Numbered from the stretch's first letter, positions 34,392 to 44,292 are shown. The stretch: 64,000 nucleotides of DNA from Paenibacillus ihumii (GCF_001403875.1 NZ_LN884299.1:803980-867979); one strand, 5' to 3'. The notes: generated by a model from the sequence alone, not told the origin. Numbers and translations are program-made.

Positions 34392-34457
34392 ATGGTTTCC
34401 ACGGAAACCATTTGACAGCTCGTTACATCCTTGCTAATATTGTTTCCATGGAAACCA
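34392..34457 (+). promoter_or_regulatory. Nitroreductase promoter flanked by two MarR operators
   Basis: TTGACA (34412) and TAATAT (34435) are 17 bp apart. ATGGTTTCC-AC-GGAAACCAT (34392-34411) abuts the -35, and TGTTTCC-AT-GGAAACCA (34441-34457) abuts the -10. Both are near-identical palindromes, so repressor binding would close the promoter from both sides. Confidence 0.85.
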
Positions 34458-34516
34458 TAATGCGAAATGCGGTCTTCATGCAGCTTCTACAGAAACCATA
34501 TTTGGAGGGAAATTTT

Positions 34517-35260
34517 ATGAATGAGGTTATCCAAGTCATCCGCCAGCATCGCTCCATCCGCAAGTTTAAAAATGCCCCGTTGACCGGCGAGCAAATCGAA
34601 GTCATCGTCGAAGCGGCGCAAATGGCGCCAACTTCGGCGCATATGCAGCCGTTCTCGATCATCGGCGTCACGGATCAGGAACTGCTAAAGAAGATCGCAG
34701 CCCGATCGGAAAATCCGTGGATTGAGAAATGCGGCTACTTTTTTATCTTTTGCGCGGATCTTCATCGCATGATGCTGGCCGCCGCCCCCGACCAACAGGA
34801 AAAAATGGGCGCCAACCTGAACTTCTCGTATTTTTACCAGACTGCTGTGCTAAGCTCCGCGCTTGCCCTGCAAAACGCCAATTTGGCGGCCGAATCGATG
34901 GGGCTAGGCGCCGTGATCATCGGCGGGATTACCGGGGCTCTGCCGGAACTGGACCAATGGCTGGAACTGCCGGACTTCGTCATTCCTTTGGTGGGTCTTG
35001 CGGTAGGCGTCCCCGATGAATTCCCTGAGCAAAAGCCGCGCTTGCCCAGGTCCGCCGTGTTTTTTGAAAACCAGTACAATCACGATCTTAAAGCACAAGT
35101 CGAGCGGTATGACCGGGAAATTGAGGAATATTACGGCGCGCGAACGAACAACAAGCAGAAGGCCAGCTGGTCCGGGAAATTTATCGCTATGCTGGATAAG
35201 GATTTGCCATTGGGCGGATATACGGAATATGTGAGGAGCAAAGCCTTTGATCTGAAGTAG
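34517..35260 (+). CDS. NADPH-dependent nitroreductase, NfsA/NfrA-like
   Basis: This 247-residue flavoprotein has the FMN-binding HRSIRKFKNAPL start, AAQMAPTSAHMQPFSIIGV, and AAESMGLGAVIIGGI, then a C-terminal extension (VGVPDEFPEQKPRLPRSAVFFEN) found in NfsA/NfrA enzymes. These reduce nitroaromatics, quinones or flavins. ATG 34517 follows TGGAGGGAAATTTT. It is under a doubled palindrome, so induction by an electrophile sensed by the MarR protein is likely. Confidence 0.93.
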   Translation: MNEVIQVIRQHRSIRKFKNAPLTGEQIEVIVEAAQMAPTSAHMQPFSIIGVTDQELLKKIAARSENPWIEKCGYFFIFCADLHRMMLAAAPDQQEKMGANLNFSYFYQTAVLSSALALQNANLAAESMGLGAVIIGGITGALPELDQWLELPDFVIPLVGLAVGVPDEFPEQKPRLPRSAVFFENQYNHDLKAQVERYDREIEEYYGARTNNKQKASWSGKFIAMLDKDLPLGGYTEYVRSKAFDLK

Positions 35261-35368
35261 CCTGACATATGAATGACACTTGACCACGTCAAAAAGTCCA
35301 CATACGCCTATAACACACTTGCCCAGCGGGAATACAATGAACCATACACTTTAACTAATTAAAGGGAT

Positions 35369-37072
35369 GTGGGCCTATTGGGAATTTGGAAACCAGCCGA
35401 TTCGAGAAGGTTTGATTATATCGTAATCGGTGCCGGAACCGCGGGAGGCGTTATTGCCAAAAAGCTGACGGACGACAAAAAAACCTCAGTACTCGTCCTC
35501 GAAGCAGGAACCAATATTCAGAACAGCAGTGCTTCCCTGGAGACAGCAGAGCTTGAAGCAAATAATAATAAGCTCTCATTCAACATTCTTTCAAGCACGG
35601 AGCAAAAGATCGGGCATCAGCTTAGACTAAGAGGCGGGAGAGCCATTGGGGGAAGCTCGCAGCATAATTTCATGGCAGCCGTGCGCGGAAGCAGAAATCT
35701 GTACGATGAATGGTCAGACCTCGTCGGTTCTCAATGGAGTTATGAAGCGATTCGTTCCTTATTCAAAGAGAATGAATCCTATACGGGAAGCACCCAGAGC
35801 CCTAATGAACGGGGAACAAGAGGACCCATTTTTATCAGGCAACAGCTTATTCCGGAAGATGGACTTATCAGCGTTATAGGCAAAGCAATCTCAGAGGTAT
35901 TGGGTGTTCCGATTGTGGAGGATTATAATACCGGTATTAGGGATTGTGCGTCTTTCAAAGTTCAAGCTACTCAACAAGAAGTGGACGGCATGTTTACGCG
36001 TTCCTCTACGGCAACGGGTTATCTGAATCGAAATATTGTCACGCAAGGAGATCAGTTCGAGCCGGATGAAATAGGCATCGGGCGCAGGAAGTTAGAGATT
36101 CTTGCAAAAACAACCGTGAATAAAATACGGTTCAGACGCAAAGAAGGGACTTACGTGGCCGTCGGTGTCGATTATGTCCGAAACGGAGTATCCCAAACAG
36201 CATTTGCCCGAAAAGGAATCATTCTTTCTGCGGGAATTTTCTCATCCGCTATTTTACAGCGTTCAGGGATCGGCAGATCGGAGGATTTGGCTGAAGCCGG
36301 GATCGAAACCCTAATCGACAGTCCTAATGTGGGGCAGCATTTTCAAACTCAATATTTTTCGGCCATGGGAGTTGAAGTGGAAACAAGCCGACTGCTGCAG
36401 GTGTTTGCCGCGGACCCCGACCAGCCATATACATCCGGTGCCTTTAAAAAAGAAAGCGGCCCGGGCCGGCGCCTTCAATTAGTGGGGCTTCCAGTGCCAT
36501 TTGCAATTCCGATTCAAGATGTAATCATTAATGGATGGCAATTTGATCCGGAAAAAGCGACAAATATAATGAGTTTTGCGATTTCCGACCTTAACCCTGC
36601 TAGCAGAGGGACAATTCGTATTACTCATAGCGATCCCGAAGCTTATCCCTCGATTAACTTAAATCCATTAGAAGATCCTGATGATTTAAATTATATGGTC
36701 GATCAGTATATTGAGACGTTCAACATTGTGAAGAAAGCCCGCAAAATGGATCCGGGCGGCATTTACAACGTCGTGTACCCTCCCGAAGATATATTCCATA
36801 TACCGAATGAGGTGGAAAAACGTACCCTTCTCGCAGCTTATGCCACAGCTTCTTATACGAATTTCGACCATTTTGGAGGACAATGTAAAATGGGGCGGAC
36901 GATTGAGGAAGGAGTTGTCGATGGATTCCTGAATGTTTTTGGCACAAAAAAATTAAAAATCGCCGATCTTTCCGTCGCGCCTGTTCTACCGGATGGCAAC
37001 CCTTCAGTCCCTGTTCAGATGATCGGATTGAATGCGGTTCGTTTTATTCGTAATGAACAAAGTCGACAATAA
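35369..37072 (+). CDS. GMC family FAD-dependent oxidoreductase
   Basis: This 567-residue protein has the FAD Rossmann motif FDYIVIGAGTAGGVIAKKL, the GMC signature around GGRAIGGSSQHNFMAAVRGS, and a GMC C-domain (NFDHFGGQCKMG; ADLSVAPVLPDGNPSVPVQMIGLNAVRFI) with a His and Asn in the places used by alcohol oxidases. The start is GTG 35369 or the TTG nine bases later; the ribosome site AAAGGG suits the TTG. Its end overlaps an ATP-grasp gene by 20 bases. Substrate unknown. Confidence 0.88.
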   Translation: MGLLGIWKPADSRRFDYIVIGAGTAGGVIAKKLTDDKKTSVLVLEAGTNIQNSSASLETAELEANNNKLSFNILSSTEQKIGHQLRLRGGRAIGGSSQHNFMAAVRGSRNLYDEWSDLVGSQWSYEAIRSLFKENESYTGSTQSPNERGTRGPIFIRQQLIPEDGLISVIGKAISEVLGVPIVEDYNTGIRDCASFKVQATQQEVDGMFTRSSTATGYLNRNIVTQGDQFEPDEIGIGRRKLEILAKTTVNKIRFRRKEGTYVAVGVDYVRNGVSQTAFARKGIILSAGIFSSAILQRSGIGRSEDLAEAGIETLIDSPNVGQHFQTQYFSAMGVEVETSRLLQVFAADPDQPYTSGAFKKESGPGRRLQLVGLPVPFAIPIQDVIINGWQFDPEKATNIMSFAISDLNPASRGTIRITHSDPEAYPSINLNPLEDPDDLNYMVDQYIETFNIVKKARKMDPGGIYNVVYPPEDIFHIPNEVEKRTLLAAYATASYTNFDHFGGQCKMGRTIEEGVVDGFLNVFGTKKLKIADLSVAPVLPDGNPSVPVQMIGLNAVRFIRNEQSRQ

Positions 37073-37787
37073 ACAGCGCACTCGCTCTGAGAGCAAATGG
37101 GTAAAATATCAAATTTTAAAGAGCCTCCCAGATCTTGCTCCGTATTTACCAGCAACGCAAAGATTTACGAGGCGGAATTTATGGCAATTTATTGCGAAAT
37201 ACGGAACCGTCATGCTCAAACCGACTCTCGGGCATTCCGGTTACGGGATCATCCAAGTCTCCCGCTTGGAGAAATACCGGTATGCCCTACAAAAAGAAGA
37301 CAGAAAAATAATATTGGATGGCAAGCAAGCTGTATATGAACAAATTGACAAAATGATTCTTGACCAAAGTTATTTGGTGCAGCAACGGATCCCGCTAGCC
37401 CAGATCGAAAAAAGACCCTTTGATATAAGAGTCGTAGTAAGTAGAGCAAATAAAGATACCGCACGGAAAATAAAAGGAATGTTTGCTAAAGTAGCGGAAG
37501 AAGGTTATGTCATTTCAAACGTCGCCAGGCAGGTTATTCCGGTTAAGCAGGCGATCGAATCTTCAAATCTGAAGCCTGATTCCATCCAAAAATTGATACG
37601 GAAGATCGAGCTGGTATGTCTGGTAGCTGCAAGGTATCTTTGTTCGTTTTATCCTTCTCAGAACATGATCGGCTTGGATATAGGATTAGATAGAGATGCT
37701 CAGGTCTGGATTATTGAGGCGAACTTTAAACCAAGCATGAAGCCTTTTTTGTTACTTTTGAAAAGACGATCCGAGCCTCAAAAGTGA
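37053..37787 (+). CDS. YheC/YheD-like ATP-grasp protein
   Basis: This 244-residue protein matches YheC/YheD spore-coat-associated ATP-grasp proteins: SKWVKYQILK, VMLKPTLGHSGYGIIQVSR, YLVQQRIPLAQIEKRPFDIRVVVSR and GLDIGLDRDAQVWIIEANFKPSM. Its ATG lies within the end of the GMC oxidoreductase gene, so the two are coupled. YheC/D proteins of Bacillus and Paenibacillus are coat-associated with unknown chemistry. The tie to an FAD oxidoreductase suggests a two-step modification. Confidence 0.85.
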   Translation: MNKVDNKQRTRSESKWVKYQILKSLPDLAPYLPATQRFTRRNLWQFIAKYGTVMLKPTLGHSGYGIIQVSRLEKYRYALQKEDRKIILDGKQAVYEQIDKMILDQSYLVQQRIPLAQIEKRPFDIRVVVSRANKDTARKIKGMFAKVAEEGYVISNVARQVIPVKQAIESSNLKPDSIQKLIRKIELVCLVAARYLCSFYPSQNMIGLDIGLDRDAQVWIIEANFKPSMKPFLLLLKRRSEPQK

Positions 37788-37868
37788 GGAAAACCTTGCT
37801 GAGATTAAGAATCTACGCTCCTTAGGCAGATTTATGCGAATGCTGCAGCAGTACTGTATATATAACAA

Positions 37869-37892
37869 AAGCCACTCTAATTTGAGTGGCTT
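37869..37892. terminator. Hairpin terminator
   Basis: AAGCCACTC and GAGTGGCTT form a perfect stem followed by CTTTAG. It separates the rightward ATP-grasp gene from the leftward SDR gene. Confidence 0.8.
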
Positions 37893-37934
37893 CTTTAGAA
37901 GTATGAGCATTCTATTTAGAACAATTCCTACAGA

Positions 37935-38693
37935 TTAGTGAGCAACTTGTCCGCCATCGACGGCATAAACATATCCGTTATAGAAGCCTGCCGCATCGGA
38001 AGATAGGAATATGACCATTTCAGCGATTTCTTCCGGTTTAGCGGCACGGCGCATGGGAACGTTCGAAGTAACTTCAGCCCATTTTTCTTCGTCGTCCTTC
38101 CACATTTGAGTCATAGGTGTTTCAGTTAAACCTGGTGCAACGCTGTTTACACGAATGCCATCTTGGGCGTAGTCAAATGCAGCTGCTTTGGTTAAACCAG
38201 TAACTGCATGTTTTGCAGCAACGTAGGGTGCCATATTAGGATCGGCGATTAAACCCGCTACCGAAGCCGTGTTTACAATGGTGCCACCACCGTTAGCAAC
38301 CATATATTCAAGTTCATATTTTACCGCAAGAAATACGCCTTTGACGTCAACGGCCATGACTTGATCAAATACATCCTCTTCAATTTCTGCGAATTTTGCG
38401 GGTTTATTTAAAATTCCTGCATTATTGAAGGCGTGATGCAATCCGCCAAAATGCTTTACTGTTTGTTCGACAAGCGATTTTACGTCTTTCGAGTTTGTTA
38501 CATCTGTTTTAAAGAATGCGGCTTCTCCGCCTTCTTTTTGAATCATTTCAACTGTTTCATTGGCTTGCTCATTCACGTCGCCAATGGCTACCTTCGCACC
38601 ACGACGTGCAAAGGCAATCGCTGTGGCACGGCCAATCCCGGTTGCAGCTCCAGTAATTAATACGACACGGCCTTCAAAATCCTTTAGGCTCAT
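37935..38693 (-). CDS. SDR family oxidoreductase, paralogue 1
   Basis: This 252-residue protein has TGAATGIGRA, NNAGI, VNTASVAG, YVAAKHA (YxxxK), and the APGLTETPM segment of classical SDRs; the end GYVYAVDGGQVAH is that of glucose-1-dehydrogenase-like members. It is almost identical to the gene at 44600-45358; both lie beside a VOC-like gene, showing a segmental duplication. Substrate unknown. Confidence 0.9.
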   Translation of the reverse strand: MSLKDFEGRVVLITGAATGIGRATAIAFARRGAKVAIGDVNEQANETVEMIQKEGGEAAFFKTDVTNSKDVKSLVEQTVKHFGGLHHAFNNAGILNKPAKFAEIEEDVFDQVMAVDVKGVFLAVKYELEYMVANGGGTIVNTASVAGLIADPNMAPYVAAKHAVTGLTKAAAFDYAQDGIRVNSVAPGLTETPMTQMWKDDEEKWAEVTSNVPMRRAAKPEEIAEMVIFLSSDAAGFYNGYVYAVDGGQVAH

Positions 38694-38819
38694 CTCTTTA
38701 CCCCTGAATTTTTTACTAATTAAGCCTCTCGGATTTAATATTCCGTTGCCGTCCCTAGATTATTCGCTGCGCCTATCTCAACTAGTTTCCATAGAAAGCC
38801 GAATTGGAAAATAGGAAAG

Positions 38820-38836
38820 CCCGCTCAGTGAGCGGG
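38820..38836 (-). terminator. Hairpin terminator of the VOC-like gene
   Basis: CCCGCTC, three bases, GAGCGGG. Leftward it is followed by CTTTCC, so termination may be modest. Confidence 0.65.
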
Positions 38837-38887
38837 TTACGTATGAGGCGAACCGTCGATGTAAGACCACAATTCGCCGCCGTTAAA

Positions 38888-39826
38888 TTATTGTACAGAG
38901 TCAGATGGTCTGTTGTAAGCTTCCTGTAATTTCGCAAGATCAAATTTCTTCATTTTAAGAAATGCTTCTGTGACGGAAGCCATCTGCTCCGGTGTACCCT
39001 TGCTCATCATCTCGTCCATCTCTCTCGGCACAATCTGCCAGGACAGACCATACTTATCTTTCAGCCAGCCGCATTGTTCGGCTTCAGGAACTGCAGAGAG
39101 CTTGTTCCAGTAGTAGTCAATTTCATCTTGTGTGTCGCAATACACCACAAATGAAACTGCCTCATTGAAGCTGAATCTATGCTCATGCGCGCTGTCCATG
39201 GCGGTAAACCACTGATTTTCCAGCATGAACTCAGCGAACATGATCGTCCCTTCTTTATCGGGCTCCATGCCTTTGGGGTAGCGGGCAGTAAGTCCCTGCT
39301 TTGAATTCTTAAATACGGACAAGTAAAAATGAATTGCCTCTTCCGTTTTCCCGCATACCTCACCGACAAACAACATCGACGGCAGGATCGCAGGGCGCTC
39401 TTCGCCTTCGGGGTTGGTAAGAATTAACTGCCACGTCATACCGTACTTATCCTGAATCCATCCATATCTTTCACTGAACGGATACTTATCAAGCGGCATT
39501 AACGCTGTGCCGCCATCCGATAATTTGTTCCAAACCTCATTCAATCTCTCTTCCGCATCTTTGTCTCGAGAGGGGTCAAAATTAACCATGATAGACACTG
39601 ACGGATTGATTTTAAAATGAGGTCCCGCGCTGATCGCCATAAACTTCTGACCCCAAATTTCAAAGGAGACTAGATCACTATCGCCAGACGGTGTGTTATG
39701 TAATGTGGTGACACTCGTCATTTTTGAGTCCGGGAATAAGGAGACGTAAAACTCTGCTGCTTCTTTTGCCCCCTTGTCGTACCATAAATGCGGAACAATC
39801 TTTTGATCTGTTAAACGAATTGACAT
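38888..39826 (-). CDS. Two-domain VOC (PhnB-like) protein
   Basis: This 312-residue protein has two VOC/PhnB-like (3-demethylubiquinone-9 3-methyltransferase-like) halves: one from [26 protein letters not shown] to WIQDKYGMTWQLI and one from AILPSMLFVGEVCGKTEEAIHFY to WLKDKYGLSWQIVP. Each half repeats the DKYGxxWQ motif. Function unknown in this family despite its name. It is upstream of the SDR gene, same strand. Confidence 0.88.
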   Translation of the reverse strand: MSIRLTDQKIVPHLWYDKGAKEAAEFYVSLFPDSKMTSVTTLHNTPSGDSDLVSFEIWGQKFMAISAGPHFKINPSVSIMVNFDPSRDKDAEERLNEVWNKLSDGGTALMPLDKYPFSERYGWIQDKYGMTWQLILTNPEGEERPAILPSMLFVGEVCGKTEEAIHFYLSVFKNSKQGLTARYPKGMEPDKEGTIMFAEFMLENQWFTAMDSAHEHRFSFNEAVSFVVYCDTQDEIDYYWNKLSAVPEAEQCGWLKDKYGLSWQIVPREMDEMMSKGTPEQMASVTEAFLKMKKFDLAKLQEAYNRPSDSVQ

Positions 39827-39984
39827 GATTCAACAGCCCCTTTGTGGAGGATATTCGACACCTCTATATTGTTACACACTGATGGGTTGGTAAACCTATA
39901 TATAAATTATAAAGACCGTTAACCATTTCTACAATATTGATGAACCGCTCCATCTAGAATACTCGCAGCACCGCACCGCTTCTC

Positions 39985-40339
39985 TTACCATTGCTCAAGA
40001 AGACTTGTGGTCTCGTAGTTATTATATTGATTGACATAATCTAATGCTGTCAATCCATTAGTGTCTTTCATATTCACGTCGGCTCGCCCCACTCTCGAGA
40101 AGCAGATTGGCGATTTCAGATTAGCCTTTATATACAGCGTACCATAGCACGGAAATGCCATCCGAGGATTCAATTTCTCCATCATTAGTCGAGACCGTTG
40201 CATCAGGATTCGCACCTGCCCGCAGTAACTCCCTAGTTTCATACAAATTATTATTTACCACAGCCTCACTTAATTCTGAGTGCAGCGATTCATTGTACAC
40301 CTTAGCTCCTGCTTGCCTTAATATTTCCACAATATCCAC
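39985..40339 (-). pseudogene. Remnant of an ankyrin-repeat protein
   Basis: The first part (MDIVEILRQAGAKVYNESLHSELSEAVVNNNL...LLRAGANPD) has ankyrin repeat features but lacks an N-terminus: the frame upstream closes at a stop. After a frameshift near 40110 it continues as ADVNMKDTNGLTALDYVNQYNNYETTSLLEQW. It is both truncated and frameshifted. Confidence 0.8.
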
Positions 40340-40439
40340 CGTATGTTTTTCGAACTATTTTACTATATGTTGGTGGTAAATCCTCCTACCGTAAATATAA
40401 TGCACTAGGTATAATTTGAGATTGTCAGATCACAAAAAA

Positions 40440-40477
40440 CCCTGCTTATGAGTAGCTTAAGCCACTCATAAGCAGGG
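40440..40477. terminator. Terminator of the stalk-domain gene
   Basis: CCCTGCTTATGAGT and ACTCATAAGCAGGG form a perfect 14-bp stem 16 bases after the stop; leftward it runs into GGTTTTTTGTG. Confidence 0.9.
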
Positions 40478-40492
40478 GTGCCCGATTCGGTA

Positions 40493-42106
40493 TCATTCAA
40501 CCTTCAGGCTGTAAACTCGACTGAAGTAGTAAGCATCCAATACGTCAAACTCTTTCGGTTTGGAACCGACGGCGTTTATCGCATAGATCTTATTGCCTAA
40601 GCTGTAATAGACAACCCCTCCCAGGGAGTAAACGTTCTTAATGCGGACCCAACCATTATCGAATTCCAGCGGGAGCTCCACTAGCTTCTGCTTTGTTCCA
40701 TTGGATAGGCTGACTTTATATAAAGTTTGGGTAGCATCCAGCCAGTGGCCGTCCTGATTGTTTTCGACAATGTAGATATCCCTTCCGTCAAACTGCATGA
40801 TCGATATCCCCAGCTTGGACAATTTGCAGATTACCCGTTTATTAGAACCGTCCAGATTCATTTCGCGCAATTCTTTGGCTTGATTGTCGAGGTAATATAT
40901 TTTTTGATTATAAATCACCGAATGGCCCACATCAGCATCTCCGGTCAACTTCGTATCTTGTCCTCCGTCCTTCGTCATTCTATACAGAGTCCACCGCTTG
41001 TTTTCATAGTAGCCATAATAAATCCAATTATCATTAACATATTTCAGATAGGAATCCTTCTTTGATAGTGGCGTCTTCTTGCCGTCCTTCAATTTGTAGA
41101 TCCTATAATCCCCGTCTACGTGGCTTGTGAACCATAAAGTTGTGCCCTCCATGTAGACATTTCCTTCAGCTAGATAGCCTTTACCTAAGAACTGAGGTTG
41201 AGAAGGGGCATCATCATTGACCGTGTAAAGTTGGTACTTGTTGGAATTGTAATACTGAATCCCCCCTTTGCTAAAGACAAAACTCAACGCGTCGCTCCAT
41301 TTACTTTCGAAAGTGGATATTACATTCCCTTGCAGGTCTACCTTGTGGTAGAATCTTTTGGTTAAGTTATAGGTGGAGTCTTCTATATAAAAATGACCCT
41401 CACTTACATTCATTATGAACGGTTGTACTGCGTCATTAAACTTTATCTTTTTATTTTCTGTCGTACCGTCAGCATAGATATGAAATAAGTTCAACCCTGC
41501 AGAATAAACAACGTAAGGATTTAAAGTTCTTTTCAGCTCGGCCAGCGTGCTGTCAGAGTATGTATTCTTTTCCTGGCTAATAATGATGATTCCGTCTTTA
41601 TAAAAAAGATTCTTCTGAAAAATATCTTCCACAACGTTTCTTAAAGGCATATAGGTGGTACCGTTTGCGGTTTTACCGGGAGCGCTCATGGATATGACCC
41701 GATCATTGACAGTTAGCTTAGTTTCCCCCAGCTTGATGCGGGCCTTATTACCGTTAATGACGATACTTATTTCTTTGGTCTTGGGATCCCAGGACATCGT
41801 TCCGCCAAGCTGCTCGGATATGAATTTTAACGGAATGAACGTAGTGCCTTCCTCAATAAACGGGGTAACTGCCGGTTGGCTGGGATCAATGCTCTTCTGC
41901 TGACCGTTTATGTATGCTTTGGAGCCGTTCACGCTCAGTACAATAGCATTTTTAACTTCACTATCGGCCTGATCCGTCAACTGGCCCTGCCCAGCTTGGC
42001 CGGATGACCCGGATTGAGCTTCCTCGGCAAAGGCCATAGATGAAAACTCGCCTCCCAACCCGGAGAGTAAAACAAACAATAATGCCATTATGCCATATTT
42101 CCTCAA
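40493..42106 (-). CDS. Secreted copper-amine-oxidase stalk-domain protein with propeller-like region
   Basis: This 537-residue protein has a signal peptide (KYGIMALLFVLLSGLGGEFSSMAFAEE), a low-complexity Ser/Gln/Gly linker, and a copper-amine-oxidase N-terminal-like stalk domain (SVNGSKAYINGQ, FIEEGTTFIPLKFISEQLGGTMSWDPKTKEISIVINGN, YMPLRNVVEDIF). The rest is a DUF5050-like beta-propeller (DNWIYYGYYENKRWTLYRMTKDG). Such proteins are common in Paenibacillus cell walls; no enzymatic motif is seen. Confidence 0.88.
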   Translation of the reverse strand: MRKYGIMALLFVLLSGLGGEFSSMAFAEEAQSGSSGQAGQGQLTDQADSEVKNAIVLSVNGSKAYINGQQKSIDPSQPAVTPFIEEGTTFIPLKFISEQLGGTMSWDPKTKEISIVINGNKARIKLGETKLTVNDRVISMSAPGKTANGTTYMPLRNVVEDIFQKNLFYKDGIIIISQEKNTYSDSTLAELKRTLNPYVVYSAGLNLFHIYADGTTENKKIKFNDAVQPFIMNVSEGHFYIEDSTYNLTKRFYHKVDLQGNVISTFESKWSDALSFVFSKGGIQYYNSNKYQLYTVNDDAPSQPQFLGKGYLAEGNVYMEGTTLWFTSHVDGDYRIYKLKDGKKTPLSKKDSYLKYVNDNWIYYGYYENKRWTLYRMTKDGGQDTKLTGDADVGHSVIYNQKIYYLDNQAKELREMNLDGSNKRVICKLSKLGISIMQFDGRDIYIVENNQDGHWLDATQTLYKVSLSNGTKQKLVELPLEFDNGWVRIKNVYSLGGVVYYSLGNKIYAINAVGSKPKEFDVLDAYYFSRVYSLKVE

Positions 42107-42351
42107 TTCACATTCTCCATTCTTTCATCAAATTTGGAATATACTATTCTACTTTCATTCTTTTAACTAGGATTTTACAATAACAACCACCCCCCTGCAA
42201 TGGATTGAAATCAAAAGGTAGCGTATCCAAAGTCATCACCTGATGTCTTTGTGAAGCCCCGCCTAATAAAGAAACCCTGAAAGGCATTAAGCCAATCAAG
42301 GTCTGAGAGCATAATTACATCCAATGTGAAATCTTAGTATTATAAATGCAA

Positions 42352-43902
42352 TTACATCACCGTGTTACCCATTCCCGTATTGGAACGTACGAGAATTTCA
42401 TCGAACTCGACTTGGTGGTCTGCTTTGCCTTTTTTTCGCGACAGCATGGTGCCTATAAAACCAGCGATGAAGCCAAGCGGAATGGAGACAATACCCGGAG
42501 TCGTCAACGGAAACCATGGCTGCCCCACGAAAATGGCCTTCCCGGCTTCAGGATGAAATACGTTTGGACTGACGATAACGAGGCCCACGGAGGCGATCAG
42601 CCCAACCACCATAGCCCAGATCGCCCCATTTGTATTGAATCGTCTCCAGAAAATCGTGTATAGAATAACAGGCAGGTTCGCACTGGCAGCAACGGCAAAC
42701 GCCAGCGATACCAGGAAGGCAACGTTCAGATTTTGGGCAAATAGAGCCAGAATAATGGAAATGACAGAAATCCCGATAGAAGCGCACCGTGCCATGTTAA
42801 CCTGCTGCTTCTCGGTCGCCTTCCCTTTTCTCAAGATTTGATTGTAGAAGTCATGGGAGAAGGCCGCCGCGGCAGTAAGCACCAATCCTGCTACAACGGC
42901 GAGAATCGTCGCGAAGGCTACGGCCGAGACAAAGGCAAACAGCATATTGCCGCCCAGCGCCTGTGCGAGCAGCGGAGCTGCCATGTTCCCCGCTTGATCT
43001 GCAGCGGTAATATCGCCATTTCCCACAAAGGCGGCAGCGCCAAAGCCCAGGAAAATCGTCATCACATAAAAAAGGCCGATGATCCAAGTTGCGTATACAA
43101 CGGAGCTGCGGGCTATTTTGGCATTCCTAACCGTAAAGAAACGGATAAGAATATGAGGAAGGCCTGCGGTTCCAAGGACTAACCCCATCGTCAAGGACAG
43201 GGTATCCAGCCCATCTTTATACCTCACGCCCGGATTAAGAAATTTCTCTTGGAGCGGCGTTGCTTCTTTGACCTGATCGAACATGCCTATGACACTCCAG
43301 TTGAATTTATGCAGCACCAAAATCGAGATGAGAAGCGTTCCGCCCATCAGCAGAACCGCCTTAATAATCTGTACCCAGCTCGTAGCATGCATTCCGCCAA
43401 AAGTGACATAGACGGTCATGAGAATCCCAACGATGATCACGGAGGTTGCAAAATCAATGCCGAGAAGCAGCTTGATCAGAGCTCCTGCACCTACAAGCTG
43501 GGCAATCATGTAGAAGATGGAGATGACCATCGTGTTAAACGCAGCGAACCCGCGAATTTTTGCAGCTTTAAAGCGAACGGCGATCATATCCGCAAATGTA
43601 TATTTTCCTAAATTCCTTAAAGGCTCCGCGACCAGAAATAGGACGACTAAATAAGCGACGAGGAATCCGATGCTGTAGAAAAATCCATCAAACCCGGCTA
43701 ACGCAATCGAGCCCGCAATTCCTAAGAACGAAGCCGCTGACATATAGTCTCCGGCAATCGCCATCCCGTTCTGCCATCCAGTCAATCCGCCGCCAGCCGT
43801 GTAGAATTCGCTTGCAGATTTATTTTTCTTAGAAGCCCAGTAGGTAATAACGAGTGTCAGGGCAACGATAGCCAAAAACATAATAAATGCAGCCGTATCC
43901 AT
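42352..43902 (-). CDS. actP: Cation/acetate symporter ActP-like (SSS family)
   Basis: This 516-residue protein has 13 hydrophobic segments and the solute:sodium symporter pattern (ASEFYTAGGGLTGWQNGMAIAGDYMSAASFLGI, GTAGLPHILIRFFTV). It starts 3 bases after a DUF485 gene, the usual yjcH-actP pair that takes up acetate and other short-chain acids. An imperfect cre site precedes the operon. Confidence 0.92.
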   Translation of the reverse strand: MDTAAFIMFLAIVALTLVITYWASKKNKSASEFYTAGGGLTGWQNGMAIAGDYMSAASFLGIAGSIALAGFDGFFYSIGFLVAYLVVLFLVAEPLRNLGKYTFADMIAVRFKAAKIRGFAAFNTMVISIFYMIAQLVGAGALIKLLLGIDFATSVIIVGILMTVYVTFGGMHATSWVQIIKAVLLMGGTLLISILVLHKFNWSVIGMFDQVKEATPLQEKFLNPGVRYKDGLDTLSLTMGLVLGTAGLPHILIRFFTVRNAKIARSSVVYATWIIGLFYVMTIFLGFGAAAFVGNGDITAADQAGNMAAPLLAQALGGNMLFAFVSAVAFATILAVVAGLVLTAAAAFSHDFYNQILRKGKATEKQQVNMARCASIGISVISIILALFAQNLNVAFLVSLAFAVAASANLPVILYTIFWRRFNTNGAIWAMVVGLIASVGLVIVSPNVFHPEAGKAIFVGQPWFPLTTPGIVSIPLGFIAGFIGTMLSRKKGKADHQVEFDEILVRSNTGMGNTVM

Positions 43903-43905
43903 CGT

Positions 43906-44247
43906 CTACCTCACCTTCTCAGCTATAATTTGGTCGGAGATTTTATCGAACTTGGCGGCTTTCTTGTAGTAGATCATGCAAAGCGCCCAGGTCATGACAA
44001 ATTGTAGGAAGGCAAAGATCCAAGCCCATGTGATACTGCCGTAAAAGGGGTGGTTCAAAATGTTCGTGTAGGAGGTCAGAATCGGCAGAGCGAAATAAAA
44101 GCAAAGGAAAAAGATCGTGAAAGGAATAAGAAATGTTTTCTTGGCGCGAATCAGCTTTCTGAATTGGTCAGACCTCGCGATGGATGCATATTGTGCGGGA
44201 GTGAGCTTCTGCCTTTTCCGATCAGCGGTTAACGGTTTACTTCCCAT
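43906..44247 (-). CDS. DUF485 membrane protein (YjcH-like)
   Basis: This 113-residue protein has two helices (FLIPFTIFFLCFYFALPIL; WAWIFAFLQFVMTWALCMIYY) and the DUF485 FRKLIRAKKTF start. ATG 44247 follows GAGAGGGG; the frame can extend to 44268. It is linked to ActP-like transporters and may be an accessory subunit. Confidence 0.9.
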   Translation of the reverse strand: MGSKPLTADRKRQKLTPAQYASIARSDQFRKLIRAKKTFLIPFTIFFLCFYFALPILTSYTNILNHPFYGSITWAWIFAFLQFVMTWALCMIYYKKAAKFDKISDQIIAEKVR

Positions 44248-44292
44248 CGGCAATCCCCTCTCATTCAATTAGCATACCTGCATGACACAAAT

